Of a DNA stretch of 34,799 nt, positions 16,766 through 27,007 are shown piece by piece. Under the pieces are notes generated by a model. It was given only the letters and a program-made list of their open reading frames with translations. It ran no database searches and was not told the DNA's origin. The position numbers and the translations under genes were made by a program. This stretch comes from Candidatus Moraniibacteriota bacterium. Its GTDB lineage: Bacteria; Patescibacteriota; Minisyncoccia; Moranbacterales; UBA1568. The stretch lies in NCBI GenBank assembly GCA_023261695.1, contig JAHFON010000009.1:1-34799 (forward strand). Reading direction: 5' to 3'. Each line of letters starts with the position of its first letter. Position 1 is the stretch's first letter.

Positions 16766-18307
16766 TTACTTCCTCTCCCAAGTATAAACGTCAATCGCGC
16801 CGCGCACTTGATCGTTGCTGACGCGCGTCATATTTTTTTGCAAAAATTCTTTCACCCCGTTGCCCACATAATCATAATCATTGTCCGACAAAATTACCCA
16901 GCCCGTCTTGTAGTCTGTCATCAGTTTTACCAAATCATCCTGCGAAAGCCTTGTTTTGGATATTTCGTCGCCCAGATCATACACCGGCACCTTCGCGCCG
17001 CTCCAATAATAATTACGCACATTGCGAGTTACCAGCACGTCGGTATCTATATGTTGTTTTTTGAAATACGCGAACACTTTGCGATAATTCGGATTGCCGC
17101 CCGATGAAGTTTCGTGATAAGTGTTGTTCTCTTCCGTGAAATAACCAAAGTTCGGCACCAGAATAATCAACAGCCCCAAAACTACCCAAGCTTTCTTTGC
17201 CGTCAGATTCCACTTTTCGCAAATAAGTTTCCAGAGGCCGAAAATACCGGCCGCTACCAGTATCAGAGCGAACGCTTGAGCAAAGAAAATATACTGCGCG
17301 CCGATATTGCGCCGCCACAGCCAGATCGCCATCGCCAGAGGCGCGAGCAATGACAAAGAAATCCAATAGGCTTCCCGCGGCAAATTCTCTCGTTTGGCGA
17401 TGAACCAGCCGCCCAATATCATAAGTAAAACCGCCCAAAGAGGATGGTAATAATCGCGGAGTACATAACTTATATAGCCGTAATGATTGTCAAAGAAAAT
17501 CAGACCGCCCGCAAAAGAGCGAAAAAACCGCGAAAAAAATAAAGCTGTGGCGATTGTTCCCAGAATTCCCAAAGCAAGCAAAATAAAATATTTATTGCGC
17601 CATTGGTTATTCAGACGGTATTCTTGAAAAGCTCTCACTATCAAATAAACCGCCAAAGAAAAAATAAGCGTCATCGTCAATTGGTGTGTAAACAAAGCCA
17701 GAATAAAAAACACCAAAGCGGCGGCGGCAAAACCAATATGGATGCCCAATTTCTCATATAAATATCGGCAGAAACGCATCTGACCAGCGTAAGTTCTTTC
17801 CAAAGATAGAAACGCGAATGTACCGGTTATCATATAGAGTGGAAAAAACATCGCGTACATTCGCAGAGTCCGATCAAAAATAATTCCGCTCACGGACACC
17901 GCAAAAAGCAATGCCGCTACCAATGCAATCTCCTTACGCCGCGTCATGGCGTACGCCGCCCAGAAGATGGCGCCGATAGAAATAACGCCCCAGAGCACGC
18001 TTATGCTCCGCGCCACGTTTTCAGTGGGCGGCAAAAAACGAAAAAGTTGCGCCACTTGCCATTTGTAGACTACCGATCGCAAATCGCGCGGCGCGTTGAT
18101 ATTGACTGCCGATGGTCTGCCGAAATTGAAATCCCAAGCCTTCCATTCTCCCGTCTGTGAATATCCGTAAGCCGAATTCATATCCAAAAACTCGTCCGAC
18201 ACGAAGGCATTGTTGCTCAAACCGTAAAATCGCAATCCCGCGCCTAAAACTATAATCAGCGCTAACATAAAAAACGTCTGTTTCCAAGTTATATCAATCA
18301 TAGTCAT
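16766..18307 (-). CDS. GT39/PMT/ArnT-like membrane glycosyltransferase
   Basis: N-terminal TM then NNAFVSDEFLDMNSAYGYSQTGEW (acidic DE motif in first extracytoplasmic loop); multiple TM helices. Confidence 0.8.
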   Translation of the reverse strand: MTMIDITWKQTFFMLALIIVLGAGLRFYGLSNNAFVSDEFLDMNSAYGYSQTGEWKAWDFNFGRPSAVNINAPRDLRSVVYKWQVAQLFRFLPPTENVARSISVLWGVISIGAIFWAAYAMTRRKEIALVAALLFAVSVSGIIFDRTLRMYAMFFPLYMITGTFAFLSLERTYAGQMRFCRYLYEKLGIHIGFAAAALVFFILALFTHQLTMTLIFSLAVYLIVRAFQEYRLNNQWRNKYFILLALGILGTIATALFFSRFFRSFAGGLIFFDNHYGYISYVLRDYYHPLWAVLLMILGGWFIAKRENLPREAYWISLSLLAPLAMAIWLWRRNIGAQYIFFAQAFALILVAAGIFGLWKLICEKWNLTAKKAWVVLGLLIILVPNFGYFTEENNTYHETSSGGNPNYRKVFAYFKKQHIDTDVLVTRNVRNYYWSGAKVPVYDLGDEISKTRLSQDDLVKLMTDYKTGWVILSDNDYDYVGNGVKEFLQKNMTRVSNDQVRGAIDVYTWERK

Positions 18308-18332
18308 ATTTTTTTCACAAGTTATTATTTTT

Positions 18333-20150
18333 TCAATTATTCTGCGCGTCTTCTGATTGTTCCAATGGAGTTTCTTCTTCTTGGCTTGTAACTGCGTTGC
18401 GCTCCCAAAATTCTCTCCAGGTATAGCGCGGAGCGGATTTGAGATCGCTGGCTTTCAATTTGGAAAAATCTTGCCGCTCGGCGTCAATCGCTTCAATTTT
18501 GGGATGAAGTTCAACAGCTGTCAATGTTCCGAAGGATGTGGTTTTACCAACTGTATAATTTACGCGATATTTTTTAAGTGCGTCTTCCAGATCGGACTGT
18601 GTTCGCAAGATGAGATAATATATCCCCTGCCGATAAATACCATCAAAGCCCAAGACACCATTTTCCAGGCCGCGCTTTTCCATGAGATATTTTAACGCGC
18701 GGCGATATTGCGGCTCGCTCCACATATACACCGGATAGCCGGTTTCTCTTGCGCGGCGTTCCAAAAAGTCCACAACCGCGTTTTCTTGCGCAAACGTCAC
18801 GCGAATGAGCTCTTTGAGAATCCGGTCCGGCGGGCTGTCCACCGCTTCCGCTTTGGCGCGGGATAACTCGTTAAATCGCTGATTCAAAAAATAAAGATTG
18901 GAAATGACGCCTAAAAAAATAATGAGTAAAACGACTTGTCCGCCCAACAGCCAGACGAAGCGACCGATTTTTAATTTGTCGTAAAATTTACACAAAGATT
19001 TCAAAAGTAGCCCGAGCAAAATAAAAAATAACGGCCCGGAAAGCAGAAAAAATCGCGGCGCGATATCATACGCCAAGGGTAAAAACAAAACAAACGTGAC
19101 CCCAAACCAAATACCGCAAAGCCACAGAAAATCCCGCTGTTTTTGTTCCTTTGCGTAACGCCAAAACCATATCAGAGACAGAAGTCCGGAAATCAACACG
19201 ATAACTGCCGCCACACCGTACCACTTGCCCTTATCGCAACGGTTTTCGCATACCCAACTGATCCGCCCTCGTTCTCCCCCAGTAGTAATAGATGGAAACG
19301 CGCCGCCCTCAAAACCCGTAATGATTACCATACCGCCCAGAGCGTGTTCGGAGACATCGCGTATAAACTTGCCTGCCAAAGTATGTTGGCTTTTTCCTGA
19401 TTTTTCCGTTACGGCTTGAAAAAATTCCTGAGTATTCGCAAAGTTTGCCTCTTTTTCATTCAAGAACACCGGTAAATAAAGAACCAGAGAAATAACTAGC
19501 GCGCTAAGCCAAACTTTCCAAGAAAATTTAGGCCAACGGAGAATGAGAAATATGACAAAAATTATGGGTAATGCCAAAAACGCGAGAAAATGAAAATGTG
19601 TTGCCAAAACCAAGGAAAAAACAGATATAATAAACCACATTCCCTTTTTGGTTTCATTGTGATCGACCGCCCGCAGTAGAGAGTAAAAGCCAAAGATGAC
19701 GAAAAATGGCAACAGGTTAGGATTCCAGGCGAAACGGCCATACATCACGAAGTACGCCGAGGTTGCGAATAAAAACGTGAGTCCCAGTGACAGTTTTTTG
19801 GGAAAATACCGTCTAAGCAAAAAGTAAAAACTCGGTATGGCCAAAATGGAAAATACAACTACAAATCCGGCCATACCGGACGGAGATGCTCCGAATACGC
19901 GTGCGCTTAGATATTGCAGATAATAAAATCCCGGTGCCAGCCGCAGAAGCGTCCCACCGGCCTTAGGTCCGAGCAATGGTAAGTCAATGATGCCGCCCTC
20001 AAGCGCCTTATCAATAACACGCGCGTCGCGCGCCTGATCCAATTCAAAATGAAGCCAAGGAGAAAAATGATACACGCGTAAAAAAAATCCCAGCCCGATA
20101 GCCATCGCTAATCCAAACACAAGTGGCCATTTTGTCAGCCAATAACGCAT
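18333..20150 (-). CDS. GT39/PMT-like membrane glycosyltransferase
   Basis: HFELDQARDARVIDKALEGG in first loop; RLAPGFYYLQYLSARVFG; polytopic. Confidence 0.8.
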   Translation of the reverse strand: MRYWLTKWPLVFGLAMAIGLGFFLRVYHFSPWLHFELDQARDARVIDKALEGGIIDLPLLGPKAGGTLLRLAPGFYYLQYLSARVFGASPSGMAGFVVVFSILAIPSFYFLLRRYFPKKLSLGLTFLFATSAYFVMYGRFAWNPNLLPFFVIFGFYSLLRAVDHNETKKGMWFIISVFSLVLATHFHFLAFLALPIIFVIFLILRWPKFSWKVWLSALVISLVLYLPVFLNEKEANFANTQEFFQAVTEKSGKSQHTLAGKFIRDVSEHALGGMVIITGFEGGAFPSITTGGERGRISWVCENRCDKGKWYGVAAVIVLISGLLSLIWFWRYAKEQKQRDFLWLCGIWFGVTFVLFLPLAYDIAPRFFLLSGPLFFILLGLLLKSLCKFYDKLKIGRFVWLLGGQVVLLIIFLGVISNLYFLNQRFNELSRAKAEAVDSPPDRILKELIRVTFAQENAVVDFLERRARETGYPVYMWSEPQYRRALKYLMEKRGLENGVLGFDGIYRQGIYYLILRTQSDLEDALKKYRVNYTVGKTTSFGTLTAVELHPKIEAIDAERQDFSKLKASDLKSAPRYTWREFWERNAVTSQEEETPLEQSEDAQNN

Positions 20151-20241
20151 AAAACCGGTCTTTCCTTTTTTACTTATTTAGGCTAGGATACAAGGAGCCT
20201 TCCTTTTATTCTAAACCATTTTCAAGGCCTAGACAAACTCT

Positions 20242-22512
20242 ATGGCGGACTTTTTTTCAAGCTTAGAAAATCGGATTTATGGTTTCTTGTCTGTATTGAT
20301 CGCGCTCAATACTCTTTTTTTCATCGCGCTTCAAGTTTCTGCGCTGACTTTGTTTCGCCTGATTTCAAATAATGATTATTTTTACTTGGGATTTGCCGCC
20401 GCGGCAGTACTGACTTTAGCCGCCACGGCTTATTTTTCGGAAAAATTTGATTGGAAAAAACAACTGGCGACTATTCTCCTCATCTGGTTGCCAGCTTGCG
20501 TGATTCTGACTTTCGGTTTGAACGCGTCGCGTAATTTTCATTATATTTTTCCAATAGCTCTGGGCGGGTATGTGATTTTCTCAGGCATACTTATTTCCAA
20601 CCTTTTCATTGAAACAGAACGCTCTGTCAAAGAAAAAGACCAGGAGGCGCTTACTTGCCGGGAGTGGTTTCGTGCTCAAGGTTGGCCGGCTTTACTGCTC
20701 GTTTTTTTGGCTACCGGAATATTTTTTACATTTGGTTTTTATCATTTGACGCAATATGCTTCCGTTGACGAACCGCTTTGGATTGACGGACGCATAGCCA
20801 GATATTGGAAAAATATCGGCGAACACGATTGGAAAGGCACCAACATCAGTGATAAACCGGGCATTACCGTGGCGCTGATTTCCGGTCCCGGAAATTTTTT
20901 CAAATCCACTAAAGAGTACCGCACTATTCATTTATCCGGGGAAGTTTTCAATCTCAAAAACAACGTGGAGGACTATTATTTCGCCTTTCGTTTTCCGCAA
21001 CTGCTTTTCATCGCTCTGATACTGCCGCTTTTTTATTTTTTTCTGGAACGTCTCACGGGACGCGGAAGCGCGCTTTTGAGTTACACGCTGATTGCGACGT
21101 CTCCGGTTTTGATCGGGATGGCCAAGATTATCAATCCAGATTCTCTCCTTTGGATTTTTACCCCCCTGTCTCTTCTGGCTTATTTCGTATTTCTCAAACG
21201 CGGAACGTTTCGCTATCTTATTTTCTCCGGTATCTTGCTGGGTTTGGCTCTTCTGACTAAATATGTTTCCAATATTCTTTTTATTTTTTTTCTGGGACTC
21301 GTCTTTCTGGATTATCTCTATTGTCCGCGACTGGTTGTCATATCTTTTGTTGAATATCTGAAAAAATTTCTCAAGCATTTCGCTCTTCTCACTTTTTCCG
21401 CTCTCGCCACGTTTTACATTCTCTTTCCGGCTGTCTGGATCAAACCGTCCAAAATTCTTACCGGCACACTCTTTAGCCAGGCTTTTGAGAAAGTCGCCCC
21501 GCTTTTTCTTATTCTCATCGCATTCGTTTTAATCGACCAATGGTTTAACAAAACGCGCATTACATCAGCTATTATCGCGCTTCTTGAAAAAGCTAAATCC
21601 AGAATTGCCGTTGCCATCGCGTTGATATTTTTCTTGGCTGTCTTGGTCGTCGCCTTCAATGCGTGGTTTGGTATGGCGCTATACAACTTCACCGATCTGC
21701 TCTCTTCTCCCAAAACCATCGCCAGCAAAAGCGATTTCATCGGCATCTACCTTACCAATTTTTACCCGCTTATTTTTGGAGTCACGCCGCTTATTTTTTT
21801 CTCACTGTTTATCGCGCCGTTTCTGTTTTTTAGAAAACATCCGACGGAATCAGTCGCTTTACGCACAACATTTTATCTGATCATTTTCATTCTTCTTTAT
21901 TACCTAGGCACAACCGTCAACAATGTGGGAGCTATCGTGCGCTACCAGATCATCCTGTTCCCGATGGCCGCGATCATTGCCGGAGTCACGCTGGAATATA
22001 TCTTTGCGGCCATCAACCGAAAGTTTTTTGTCAGAGAAACACTGACGCCGGTTTTTGCGGCTACGGCCATCATAATCATCGGAACGCTGATACTTTTTTT
22101 CACGCCGTTTCCTTTGAGCTATGCCTCGTCATTGCTCCCCAACCAATACCATATTGATGTAAAAGATATGGGCGCCGGGAGCTATGAGGTGGCCCGATAT
22201 CTGAACGCCTTGCCCAATGCCAAGGATCTGCTGATTTGGACTGACAAAGATGGGGTATGCAAATTTTTTGTCGGTCGTTGTAAACGCGGATTGAATTACA
22301 GTAAACTGCGCGATGAAGGACTTGATTATATCGTAGTGTCTGCCGGACGCGAAAGCCGTACCGCCAAAATGATGAGCGGAGACATCACAAATAACAAGAC
22401 TGGCCTCATTCGTTTTGATCAATATTACGGCCGTGCCGATCCGACCTTCGTGATATACGTTAATGGCCGCGCAACGCATTACGTAAAGGTTTTCAAGTTT
22501 GACACAAAATAA
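20242..22512 (+). CDS. GT39/PMT-like membrane glycosyltransferase with extended N-terminal TM region
   Basis: ASVDEPLWIDGRIARYWKNIGEHDWKGTNISDKPGITVALISG; polytopic 756 aa. Confidence 0.8.
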   Translation: MADFFSSLENRIYGFLSVLIALNTLFFIALQVSALTLFRLISNNDYFYLGFAAAAVLTLAATAYFSEKFDWKKQLATILLIWLPACVILTFGLNASRNFHYIFPIALGGYVIFSGILISNLFIETERSVKEKDQEALTCREWFRAQGWPALLLVFLATGIFFTFGFYHLTQYASVDEPLWIDGRIARYWKNIGEHDWKGTNISDKPGITVALISGPGNFFKSTKEYRTIHLSGEVFNLKNNVEDYYFAFRFPQLLFIALILPLFYFFLERLTGRGSALLSYTLIATSPVLIGMAKIINPDSLLWIFTPLSLLAYFVFLKRGTFRYLIFSGILLGLALLTKYVSNILFIFFLGLVFLDYLYCPRLVVISFVEYLKKFLKHFALLTFSALATFYILFPAVWIKPSKILTGTLFSQAFEKVAPLFLILIAFVLIDQWFNKTRITSAIIALLEKAKSRIAVAIALIFFLAVLVVAFNAWFGMALYNFTDLLSSPKTIASKSDFIGIYLTNFYPLIFGVTPLIFFSLFIAPFLFFRKHPTESVALRTTFYLIIFILLYYLGTTVNNVGAIVRYQIILFPMAAIIAGVTLEYIFAAINRKFFVRETLTPVFAATAIIIIGTLILFFTPFPLSYASSLLPNQYHIDVKDMGAGSYEVARYLNALPNAKDLLIWTDKDGVCKFFVGRCKRGLNYSKLRDEGLDYIVVSAGRESRTAKMMSGDITNNKTGLIRFDQYYGRADPTFVIYVNGRATHYVKVFKFDTK

Positions 22513-22521
22513 TTAGCGGAA

Positions 22522-23466
22522 TTACTTCTCTCGTGTACTCAAATATTGTGGCAAGGCGATAAATGAAATCAGCATCTGCAAGAAACGCGAAAGCAAAGCG
22601 ACGGTCAGGGCGGTTTCTATACTTACTCCCAACAAACCGAAAAATGTCACATACGCCCATTCCTTGATGCCGATATTGTTGATGGAAAGAGGAACTGTGG
22701 ATATGATTGTGACAAGAAAAATCACGCTCAAAAAAGGAATAAATCCTATATCACTGCCCAACGCGCGAAAAAGCATAAAATTGGAAAGCGCCACACCGAC
22801 AAAAATAAACAACGCCGACCAAAGGCTGGCGCGCCACCAAATATGCTTTTTAGTATAAAATGTCACTTCTTCAAATAATCTTTTTACTTTATGAAATGGA
22901 ATGCGTAAGACAGCGCGATGGAACCACGGTTGGCAATACGCGTACGTTATAATAAGATCGGCCACAAAGAAAGCCGCGAGCACTATCAATGTCAGAAAAA
23001 GCGGCAGACTGTTTTTTATCAAAGGAAATAAAAACGGACTAAGCGCGAGTGCTAGAATCGCCATCGTCCAAAGTCCGCTGAATCGATCAAAAACGACCGT
23101 AGAAAGAGCGGCGGCTTTGGCGCCGGAGCGTTTGGCCAGCCACAGACTGCGATACGCATCTCCGCCAATCGTTGACGGCATAAAATTATTGATAAATGTA
23201 CCGGTAAGATAGACAAAAAATCCCTCTTTCACTGTGAAATGAAGATCTTTGAAAGCAGAAATGATTTGCCATTTTCTCGTGGAAATCACGTTGCCCATAA
23301 GCTGAAAAACAACATACGCCGCAAGAAATGACCAGGAAACATTATAAATCTGGACTTCCATTTGCCGCCAATTAACACCTTGAACCAGCCAATATATAAG
23401 CGCGATGCTCACGATAATTTTCGCGCCGACGAGCAGTATTTTTTTGTAAGTTTTAATTTTTTGCAT
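22522..23466 (-). CDS. Lysylphosphatidylglycerol synthase TM/UPF0104 (AglD-like) family flippase-like protein
   Basis: WRQMEVQIYNVSWSFLAAYVVFQLMGNVISTRKW; GTFINNFMPSTIGGDAYRSLWLAKRSG; PLSINNIGIKEWAYVTFFG. Confidence 0.85.
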   Translation of the reverse strand: MQKIKTYKKILLVGAKIIVSIALIYWLVQGVNWRQMEVQIYNVSWSFLAAYVVFQLMGNVISTRKWQIISAFKDLHFTVKEGFFVYLTGTFINNFMPSTIGGDAYRSLWLAKRSGAKAAALSTVVFDRFSGLWTMAILALALSPFLFPLIKNSLPLFLTLIVLAAFFVADLIITYAYCQPWFHRAVLRIPFHKVKRLFEEVTFYTKKHIWWRASLWSALFIFVGVALSNFMLFRALGSDIGFIPFLSVIFLVTIISTVPLSINNIGIKEWAYVTFFGLLGVSIETALTVALLSRFLQMLISFIALPQYLSTREK

Positions 23467-23480
23467 ATTTTTTTATCGTT

Positions 23481-24647
23481 TCAATTATTATAAGTTTTAA
23501 TGGTCTCTTGATATAAATTATAATATTCCAGCGCGACATTTTTCCAGCTCATCGTTTCCGCGCGTCTGCGGCTTGCTTGACCAAAATGCGCACACAACTC
23601 TTCATCATTCATTAACCGCTTTAATTTTTCCGCCAGATCACGCGCAGATTTTTGAATCACGGAAAATCCGTTCTCACCGTCTGTCAACAACTCTTCTGTG
23701 CCGCCAGTCATAGTCGCAAGCAGGGGCAAACCGCACGCCAAGGCTTCCAACATCGCGTTACTCATACCCTCATTAAGCGAAGGCAAAACGAATATGCTGG
23801 CTTCCTGATAATATGGAACTGTCTGTTCTCTAGGAATACGTCCCAGAAATTCGACATTTTTTTCGATACCTAGTTTCTTCACAAGGATTTCCAATTCTTG
23901 GCGGGCATTTCCATCCCCCATTATTTTTGCGCAAATGTTTGGATACTCTGTAGCCAACTGTGCGACGGCCTCAATCAGATATCGCAAACCCTTCCGATGT
24001 GTCACACGCGAGGCTCCGGTTGTTAGAATAAATCGCGGTGATTGCTTTCGCAGATTAGAATCCGGCTTGAAGTGATCGACGTCGACGCCGTTGTAAATGA
24101 TGCCTATTTTTTGTTTTGGCGCTGTTGGGAAGGCTAACTCCTTCAATTTTCTACTATTGGAAATAACAAACTTCGCTCTGCGCCAAACAAGACGGATGAG
24201 CGGCCGCAAAAAAATATAGAGTAATGAAAAACGTTCACTAAACCCAGGCACATCCGCTCCGCGCAGAGACACAATGTACGGCACGCCGTAGCTTTTGCTC
24301 AAACACAGCGCCATCAAACCGCAAGGTACGCCAAAAAAAGCGTGAATTGCGTCAAACTCCTCTTTTTTAAGCAGCTTATTGGCATAGCGGTATCCCCGCC
24401 AGGCGTATGTCAGCACGTTGATAATTGACTGATGATGCAATTCGCGATCTTTTTTTCCGATCGGCACGCTGTGAACAAATATTTTCTCCCCCACGACGGT
24501 ATTATGATAAACGCCGTCCACGGAGGAGGTTACCAAATGCACTTCAAAATTTGGAATGTGAACATACTCTTTGAGTATATACTCCGTGGCATTTCCCGCC
24601 CCGCCGCCCAAAGGCGGATATTCATAATTTAAGAAAAGTATTTTCAT
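23481..24647 (-). CDS. Family 4 glycosyltransferase
   Basis: LNYEYPPLGGGAGNATEYI; IIYNGVDVDHF; TTGASRVTHRKGLRYLIEA; PSLNEGMSNAMLEALACGLPLLAT. Confidence 0.92.
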   Translation of the reverse strand: MKILFLNYEYPPLGGGAGNATEYILKEYVHIPNFEVHLVTSSVDGVYHNTVVGEKIFVHSVPIGKKDRELHHQSIINVLTYAWRGYRYANKLLKKEEFDAIHAFFGVPCGLMALCLSKSYGVPYIVSLRGADVPGFSERFSLLYIFLRPLIRLVWRRAKFVISNSRKLKELAFPTAPKQKIGIIYNGVDVDHFKPDSNLRKQSPRFILTTGASRVTHRKGLRYLIEAVAQLATEYPNICAKIMGDGNARQELEILVKKLGIEKNVEFLGRIPREQTVPYYQEASIFVLPSLNEGMSNAMLEALACGLPLLATMTGGTEELLTDGENGFSVIQKSARDLAEKLKRLMNDEELCAHFGQASRRRAETMSWKNVALEYYNLYQETIKTYNN

Positions 24648-24662
24648 AATCTGCCAATCGGT

Positions 24663-25691
24663 TCAATGCAAACGTCGCGGAGTAATTTTTTTTATTATAT
24701 CGTCCATTGCGCTTTTTGAGAGAAGTCCGGCGATAGCTCCATAAGCGCCAACCACACTTCCGCTATTGGCTATGCCGTAACGAAGTCCGTAATCAATCGA
24801 TTTGCCTTCCAAAATCGCGACTAAAAATCCCGATGCGAACGCGTCTCCGGCGCCGGTGCTATCTATCAGCCCATTGAGCGTGTAACTGGGACAATACCAG
24901 CATTCTTGGCCGTCAAAACTCCACGCCCCGCGCTTGCCGTCTGTCATACCAATGATGCCGGCGCCTAAATTTTTGAGAGTTTTCAGCAGAAACATTTCGT
25001 CATCCAGATGTTCCCGAGAGATTTCCTTTTGCGTTTCCAGTATAAGTTCAATCGCCTCGTCTTTATTTAACACCAGCACGTCGGACTTTGTCATCGCCTG
25101 AAACATCAGCTTTGCGTCTTCTTTGATGTTATGTTGTCCGGGATTGAGCGCGAGCGCGTAGCCGTATTTTTCTTTCAGCGCAATTAATGTTGTCAGTTTT
25201 TTTCTCCAATCTCCGTTTAACGCGCTGACAAAAACCCAAGAGGCATCCGCGAATTTTTCTTCGATGATTTCCAGTTTTTCGTTGGCGTCACGGTTATGAA
25301 AAATGACGCGCTCGCCATTTTGTATCAGAACAATAATAGCGGAGAGATCGGTTTTGGCCGCCTCATCAATAAATAGCATCTCTGCCGGCACGTTTTCGCG
25401 TTCAAATTCACTGACGATCCACTTGCCAGTGGCGTCATTGCCAATCTTGCTATAACAACCAGCCGCCTGCCCAAGGCGTGTCAATCCGTGCGCGACATTA
25501 GCCGCCACGCCGCCGACTGCCTCGTAGCGATCCGCCACGGCGTATTTACCTCCCAACTCAAAAGCGATCTTCTGCTTCGCGGTGATGTCTTCCGGCGTGT
25601 CCAGAATAACTCCTTCGTCCGTCGGAAAAAAAACATCTTTGGAAACCGATCCCACGCAAATTACTTTGTAAGATTTTTTGCGAAAAAACAT
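24663..25691 (-). CDS. PfkB-family carbohydrate/nucleoside kinase
   Basis: VGSVSKDVFFP, GGVAANVAHGLTRLGQ, DSTGAGDAFASGFL; ATG at 25691 preferred (track start 25889 overlaps eno). Confidence 0.88.
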   Translation of the reverse strand: MFFRKKSYKVICVGSVSKDVFFPTDEGVILDTPEDITAKQKIAFELGGKYAVADRYEAVGGVAANVAHGLTRLGQAAGCYSKIGNDATGKWIVSEFERENVPAEMLFIDEAAKTDLSAIIVLIQNGERVIFHNRDANEKLEIIEEKFADASWVFVSALNGDWRKKLTTLIALKEKYGYALALNPGQHNIKEDAKLMFQAMTKSDVLVLNKDEAIELILETQKEISREHLDDEMFLLKTLKNLGAGIIGMTDGKRGAWSFDGQECWYCPSYTLNGLIDSTGAGDAFASGFLVAILEGKSIDYGLRYGIANSGSVVGAYGAIAGLLSKSAMDDIIKKITPRRLH

Positions 25692-25692
25692 A

Positions 25693-26982
25693 TTATTTAT
25701 CGGATTCAAAAATTTGTAGCAATCTATTATATTTGGTGATGCGTTCTCCGCGCGAAAGCGAGCCGGATTTGATAAATTCCGCGCCCGTGCCAAAAGCGAA
25801 ATCAGCGATAAAATCATCAACGGTTTCACCGGACCGGTGCGATACGATCCTGTGCATTTTGTGTTTCTTGGCCAGTTCCATACAGGCAATAGTTTCCGTG
25901 ACTGTTCCGATCTGATTCAATTTGATAAGTATGGCATTGCAGGATTGCTCCGCTATGGCTTTAGTCAGACGTTTGACGTTAGTCACCAAGAGATCGTCCC
26001 CGATAAACATCAGAGGCTTTCCGGAAGCACTTGCTTCTTTTTGAAGTTTTTCCCGCATCAGTGTCCAGCCCGGCCAGTCTTCTTCGTGCAATCCATCCTC
26101 AATAGAAACTACAAAATATTTTTGTATCCATTCACGGTAAACATTAATGAGGCTTTCGCGCGAAAGAGAAACATTTTCCGGTTTCAGCAAGTATTGATTA
26201 GTGTTCTCTTCATAAAAAGAATTGGCCGCCACATCCAGACCGATGCACACTTCCTGACCGGGACGATAACCAGCATCCGTGATAGCCCGTATAATTAGTT
26301 CTAATGCCTGCGCGTGACTCTCCACGCGCGGCGCGAAACCGCCCTCGTCACCCACGCCGGTAGCGAAACCCGCCTGATTCAGCAATTTTTGCAACGTATG
26401 AAAGATCTCGCTCCCCGCTTGCAATTGTTTCGTGAATCCTAAAATGCCGGACGGAATAATTTTGAATTCCTGAACCGAAAGTCCGGAGTCGCTGTGTTTG
26501 CCACCATTCAAGATATTGAACATCGGAACAGGAAATGAATTGCCTTTTTTCTTTTTTACGGAAAGCAGTGTGCCTATATGCGTGTACAGTGGTTTTCGCA
26601 AAGATTTAGCCGCCGCCCTGCAAACGGCCAGTGAAACTCCGAGAATGGCATTCGCCCCCAGCCGCGATTTGTTTTCCGTTCCATCCAGCGCGATCATTTT
26701 TTCGTCCAGCACTTTCTGACCCTCCGCATCCATACCAATGACCGCTTCCGCTAAATCTCCATTGATATGAGAAACGGCGTTCAATACGCCCGCTCCTCCA
26801 TAGCGATGCGGATCGCCGTCACGCAATTCCACCGCTTCACAAGCGCCAAGCGATGCTCCCGACGGCACGCCCGCGCAAGCGGAAGTAAAGTCATCCAGAG
26901 TTACAGTCACTTCAATGGTCGGATTGCCCCGCGAGTCCAAAATTTCCCTGCCTTTTACATCTGTAATTTTTGCCATAGCCAT
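25693..26982 (-). CDS. eno: Enolase
   Basis: VKGREILDSRGNPTIEVTV, GVGDEGGFAP, SIEDGLHEEDW, GDDLLVTN, KLNQIGTVTE, SHRSGET. Confidence 0.97.
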   Translation of the reverse strand: MAMAKITDVKGREILDSRGNPTIEVTVTLDDFTSACAGVPSGASLGACEAVELRDGDPHRYGGAGVLNAVSHINGDLAEAVIGMDAEGQKVLDEKMIALDGTENKSRLGANAILGVSLAVCRAAAKSLRKPLYTHIGTLLSVKKKKGNSFPVPMFNILNGGKHSDSGLSVQEFKIIPSGILGFTKQLQAGSEIFHTLQKLLNQAGFATGVGDEGGFAPRVESHAQALELIIRAITDAGYRPGQEVCIGLDVAANSFYEENTNQYLLKPENVSLSRESLINVYREWIQKYFVVSIEDGLHEEDWPGWTLMREKLQKEASASGKPLMFIGDDLLVTNVKRLTKAIAEQSCNAILIKLNQIGTVTETIACMELAKKHKMHRIVSHRSGETVDDFIADFAFGTGAEFIKSGSLSRGERITKYNRLLQIFESDK

Positions 26983-27007
26983 CTCGTAATTTTATAAACA
27001 CCAGTCA

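Noticed and set aside
20151-20241. AGGCT...AGCCT hairpin between divergent GT39 genes as a terminator or regulator
   Set aside because: Only a 5 bp stem with an 11 nt loop; not distinguishable from chance.
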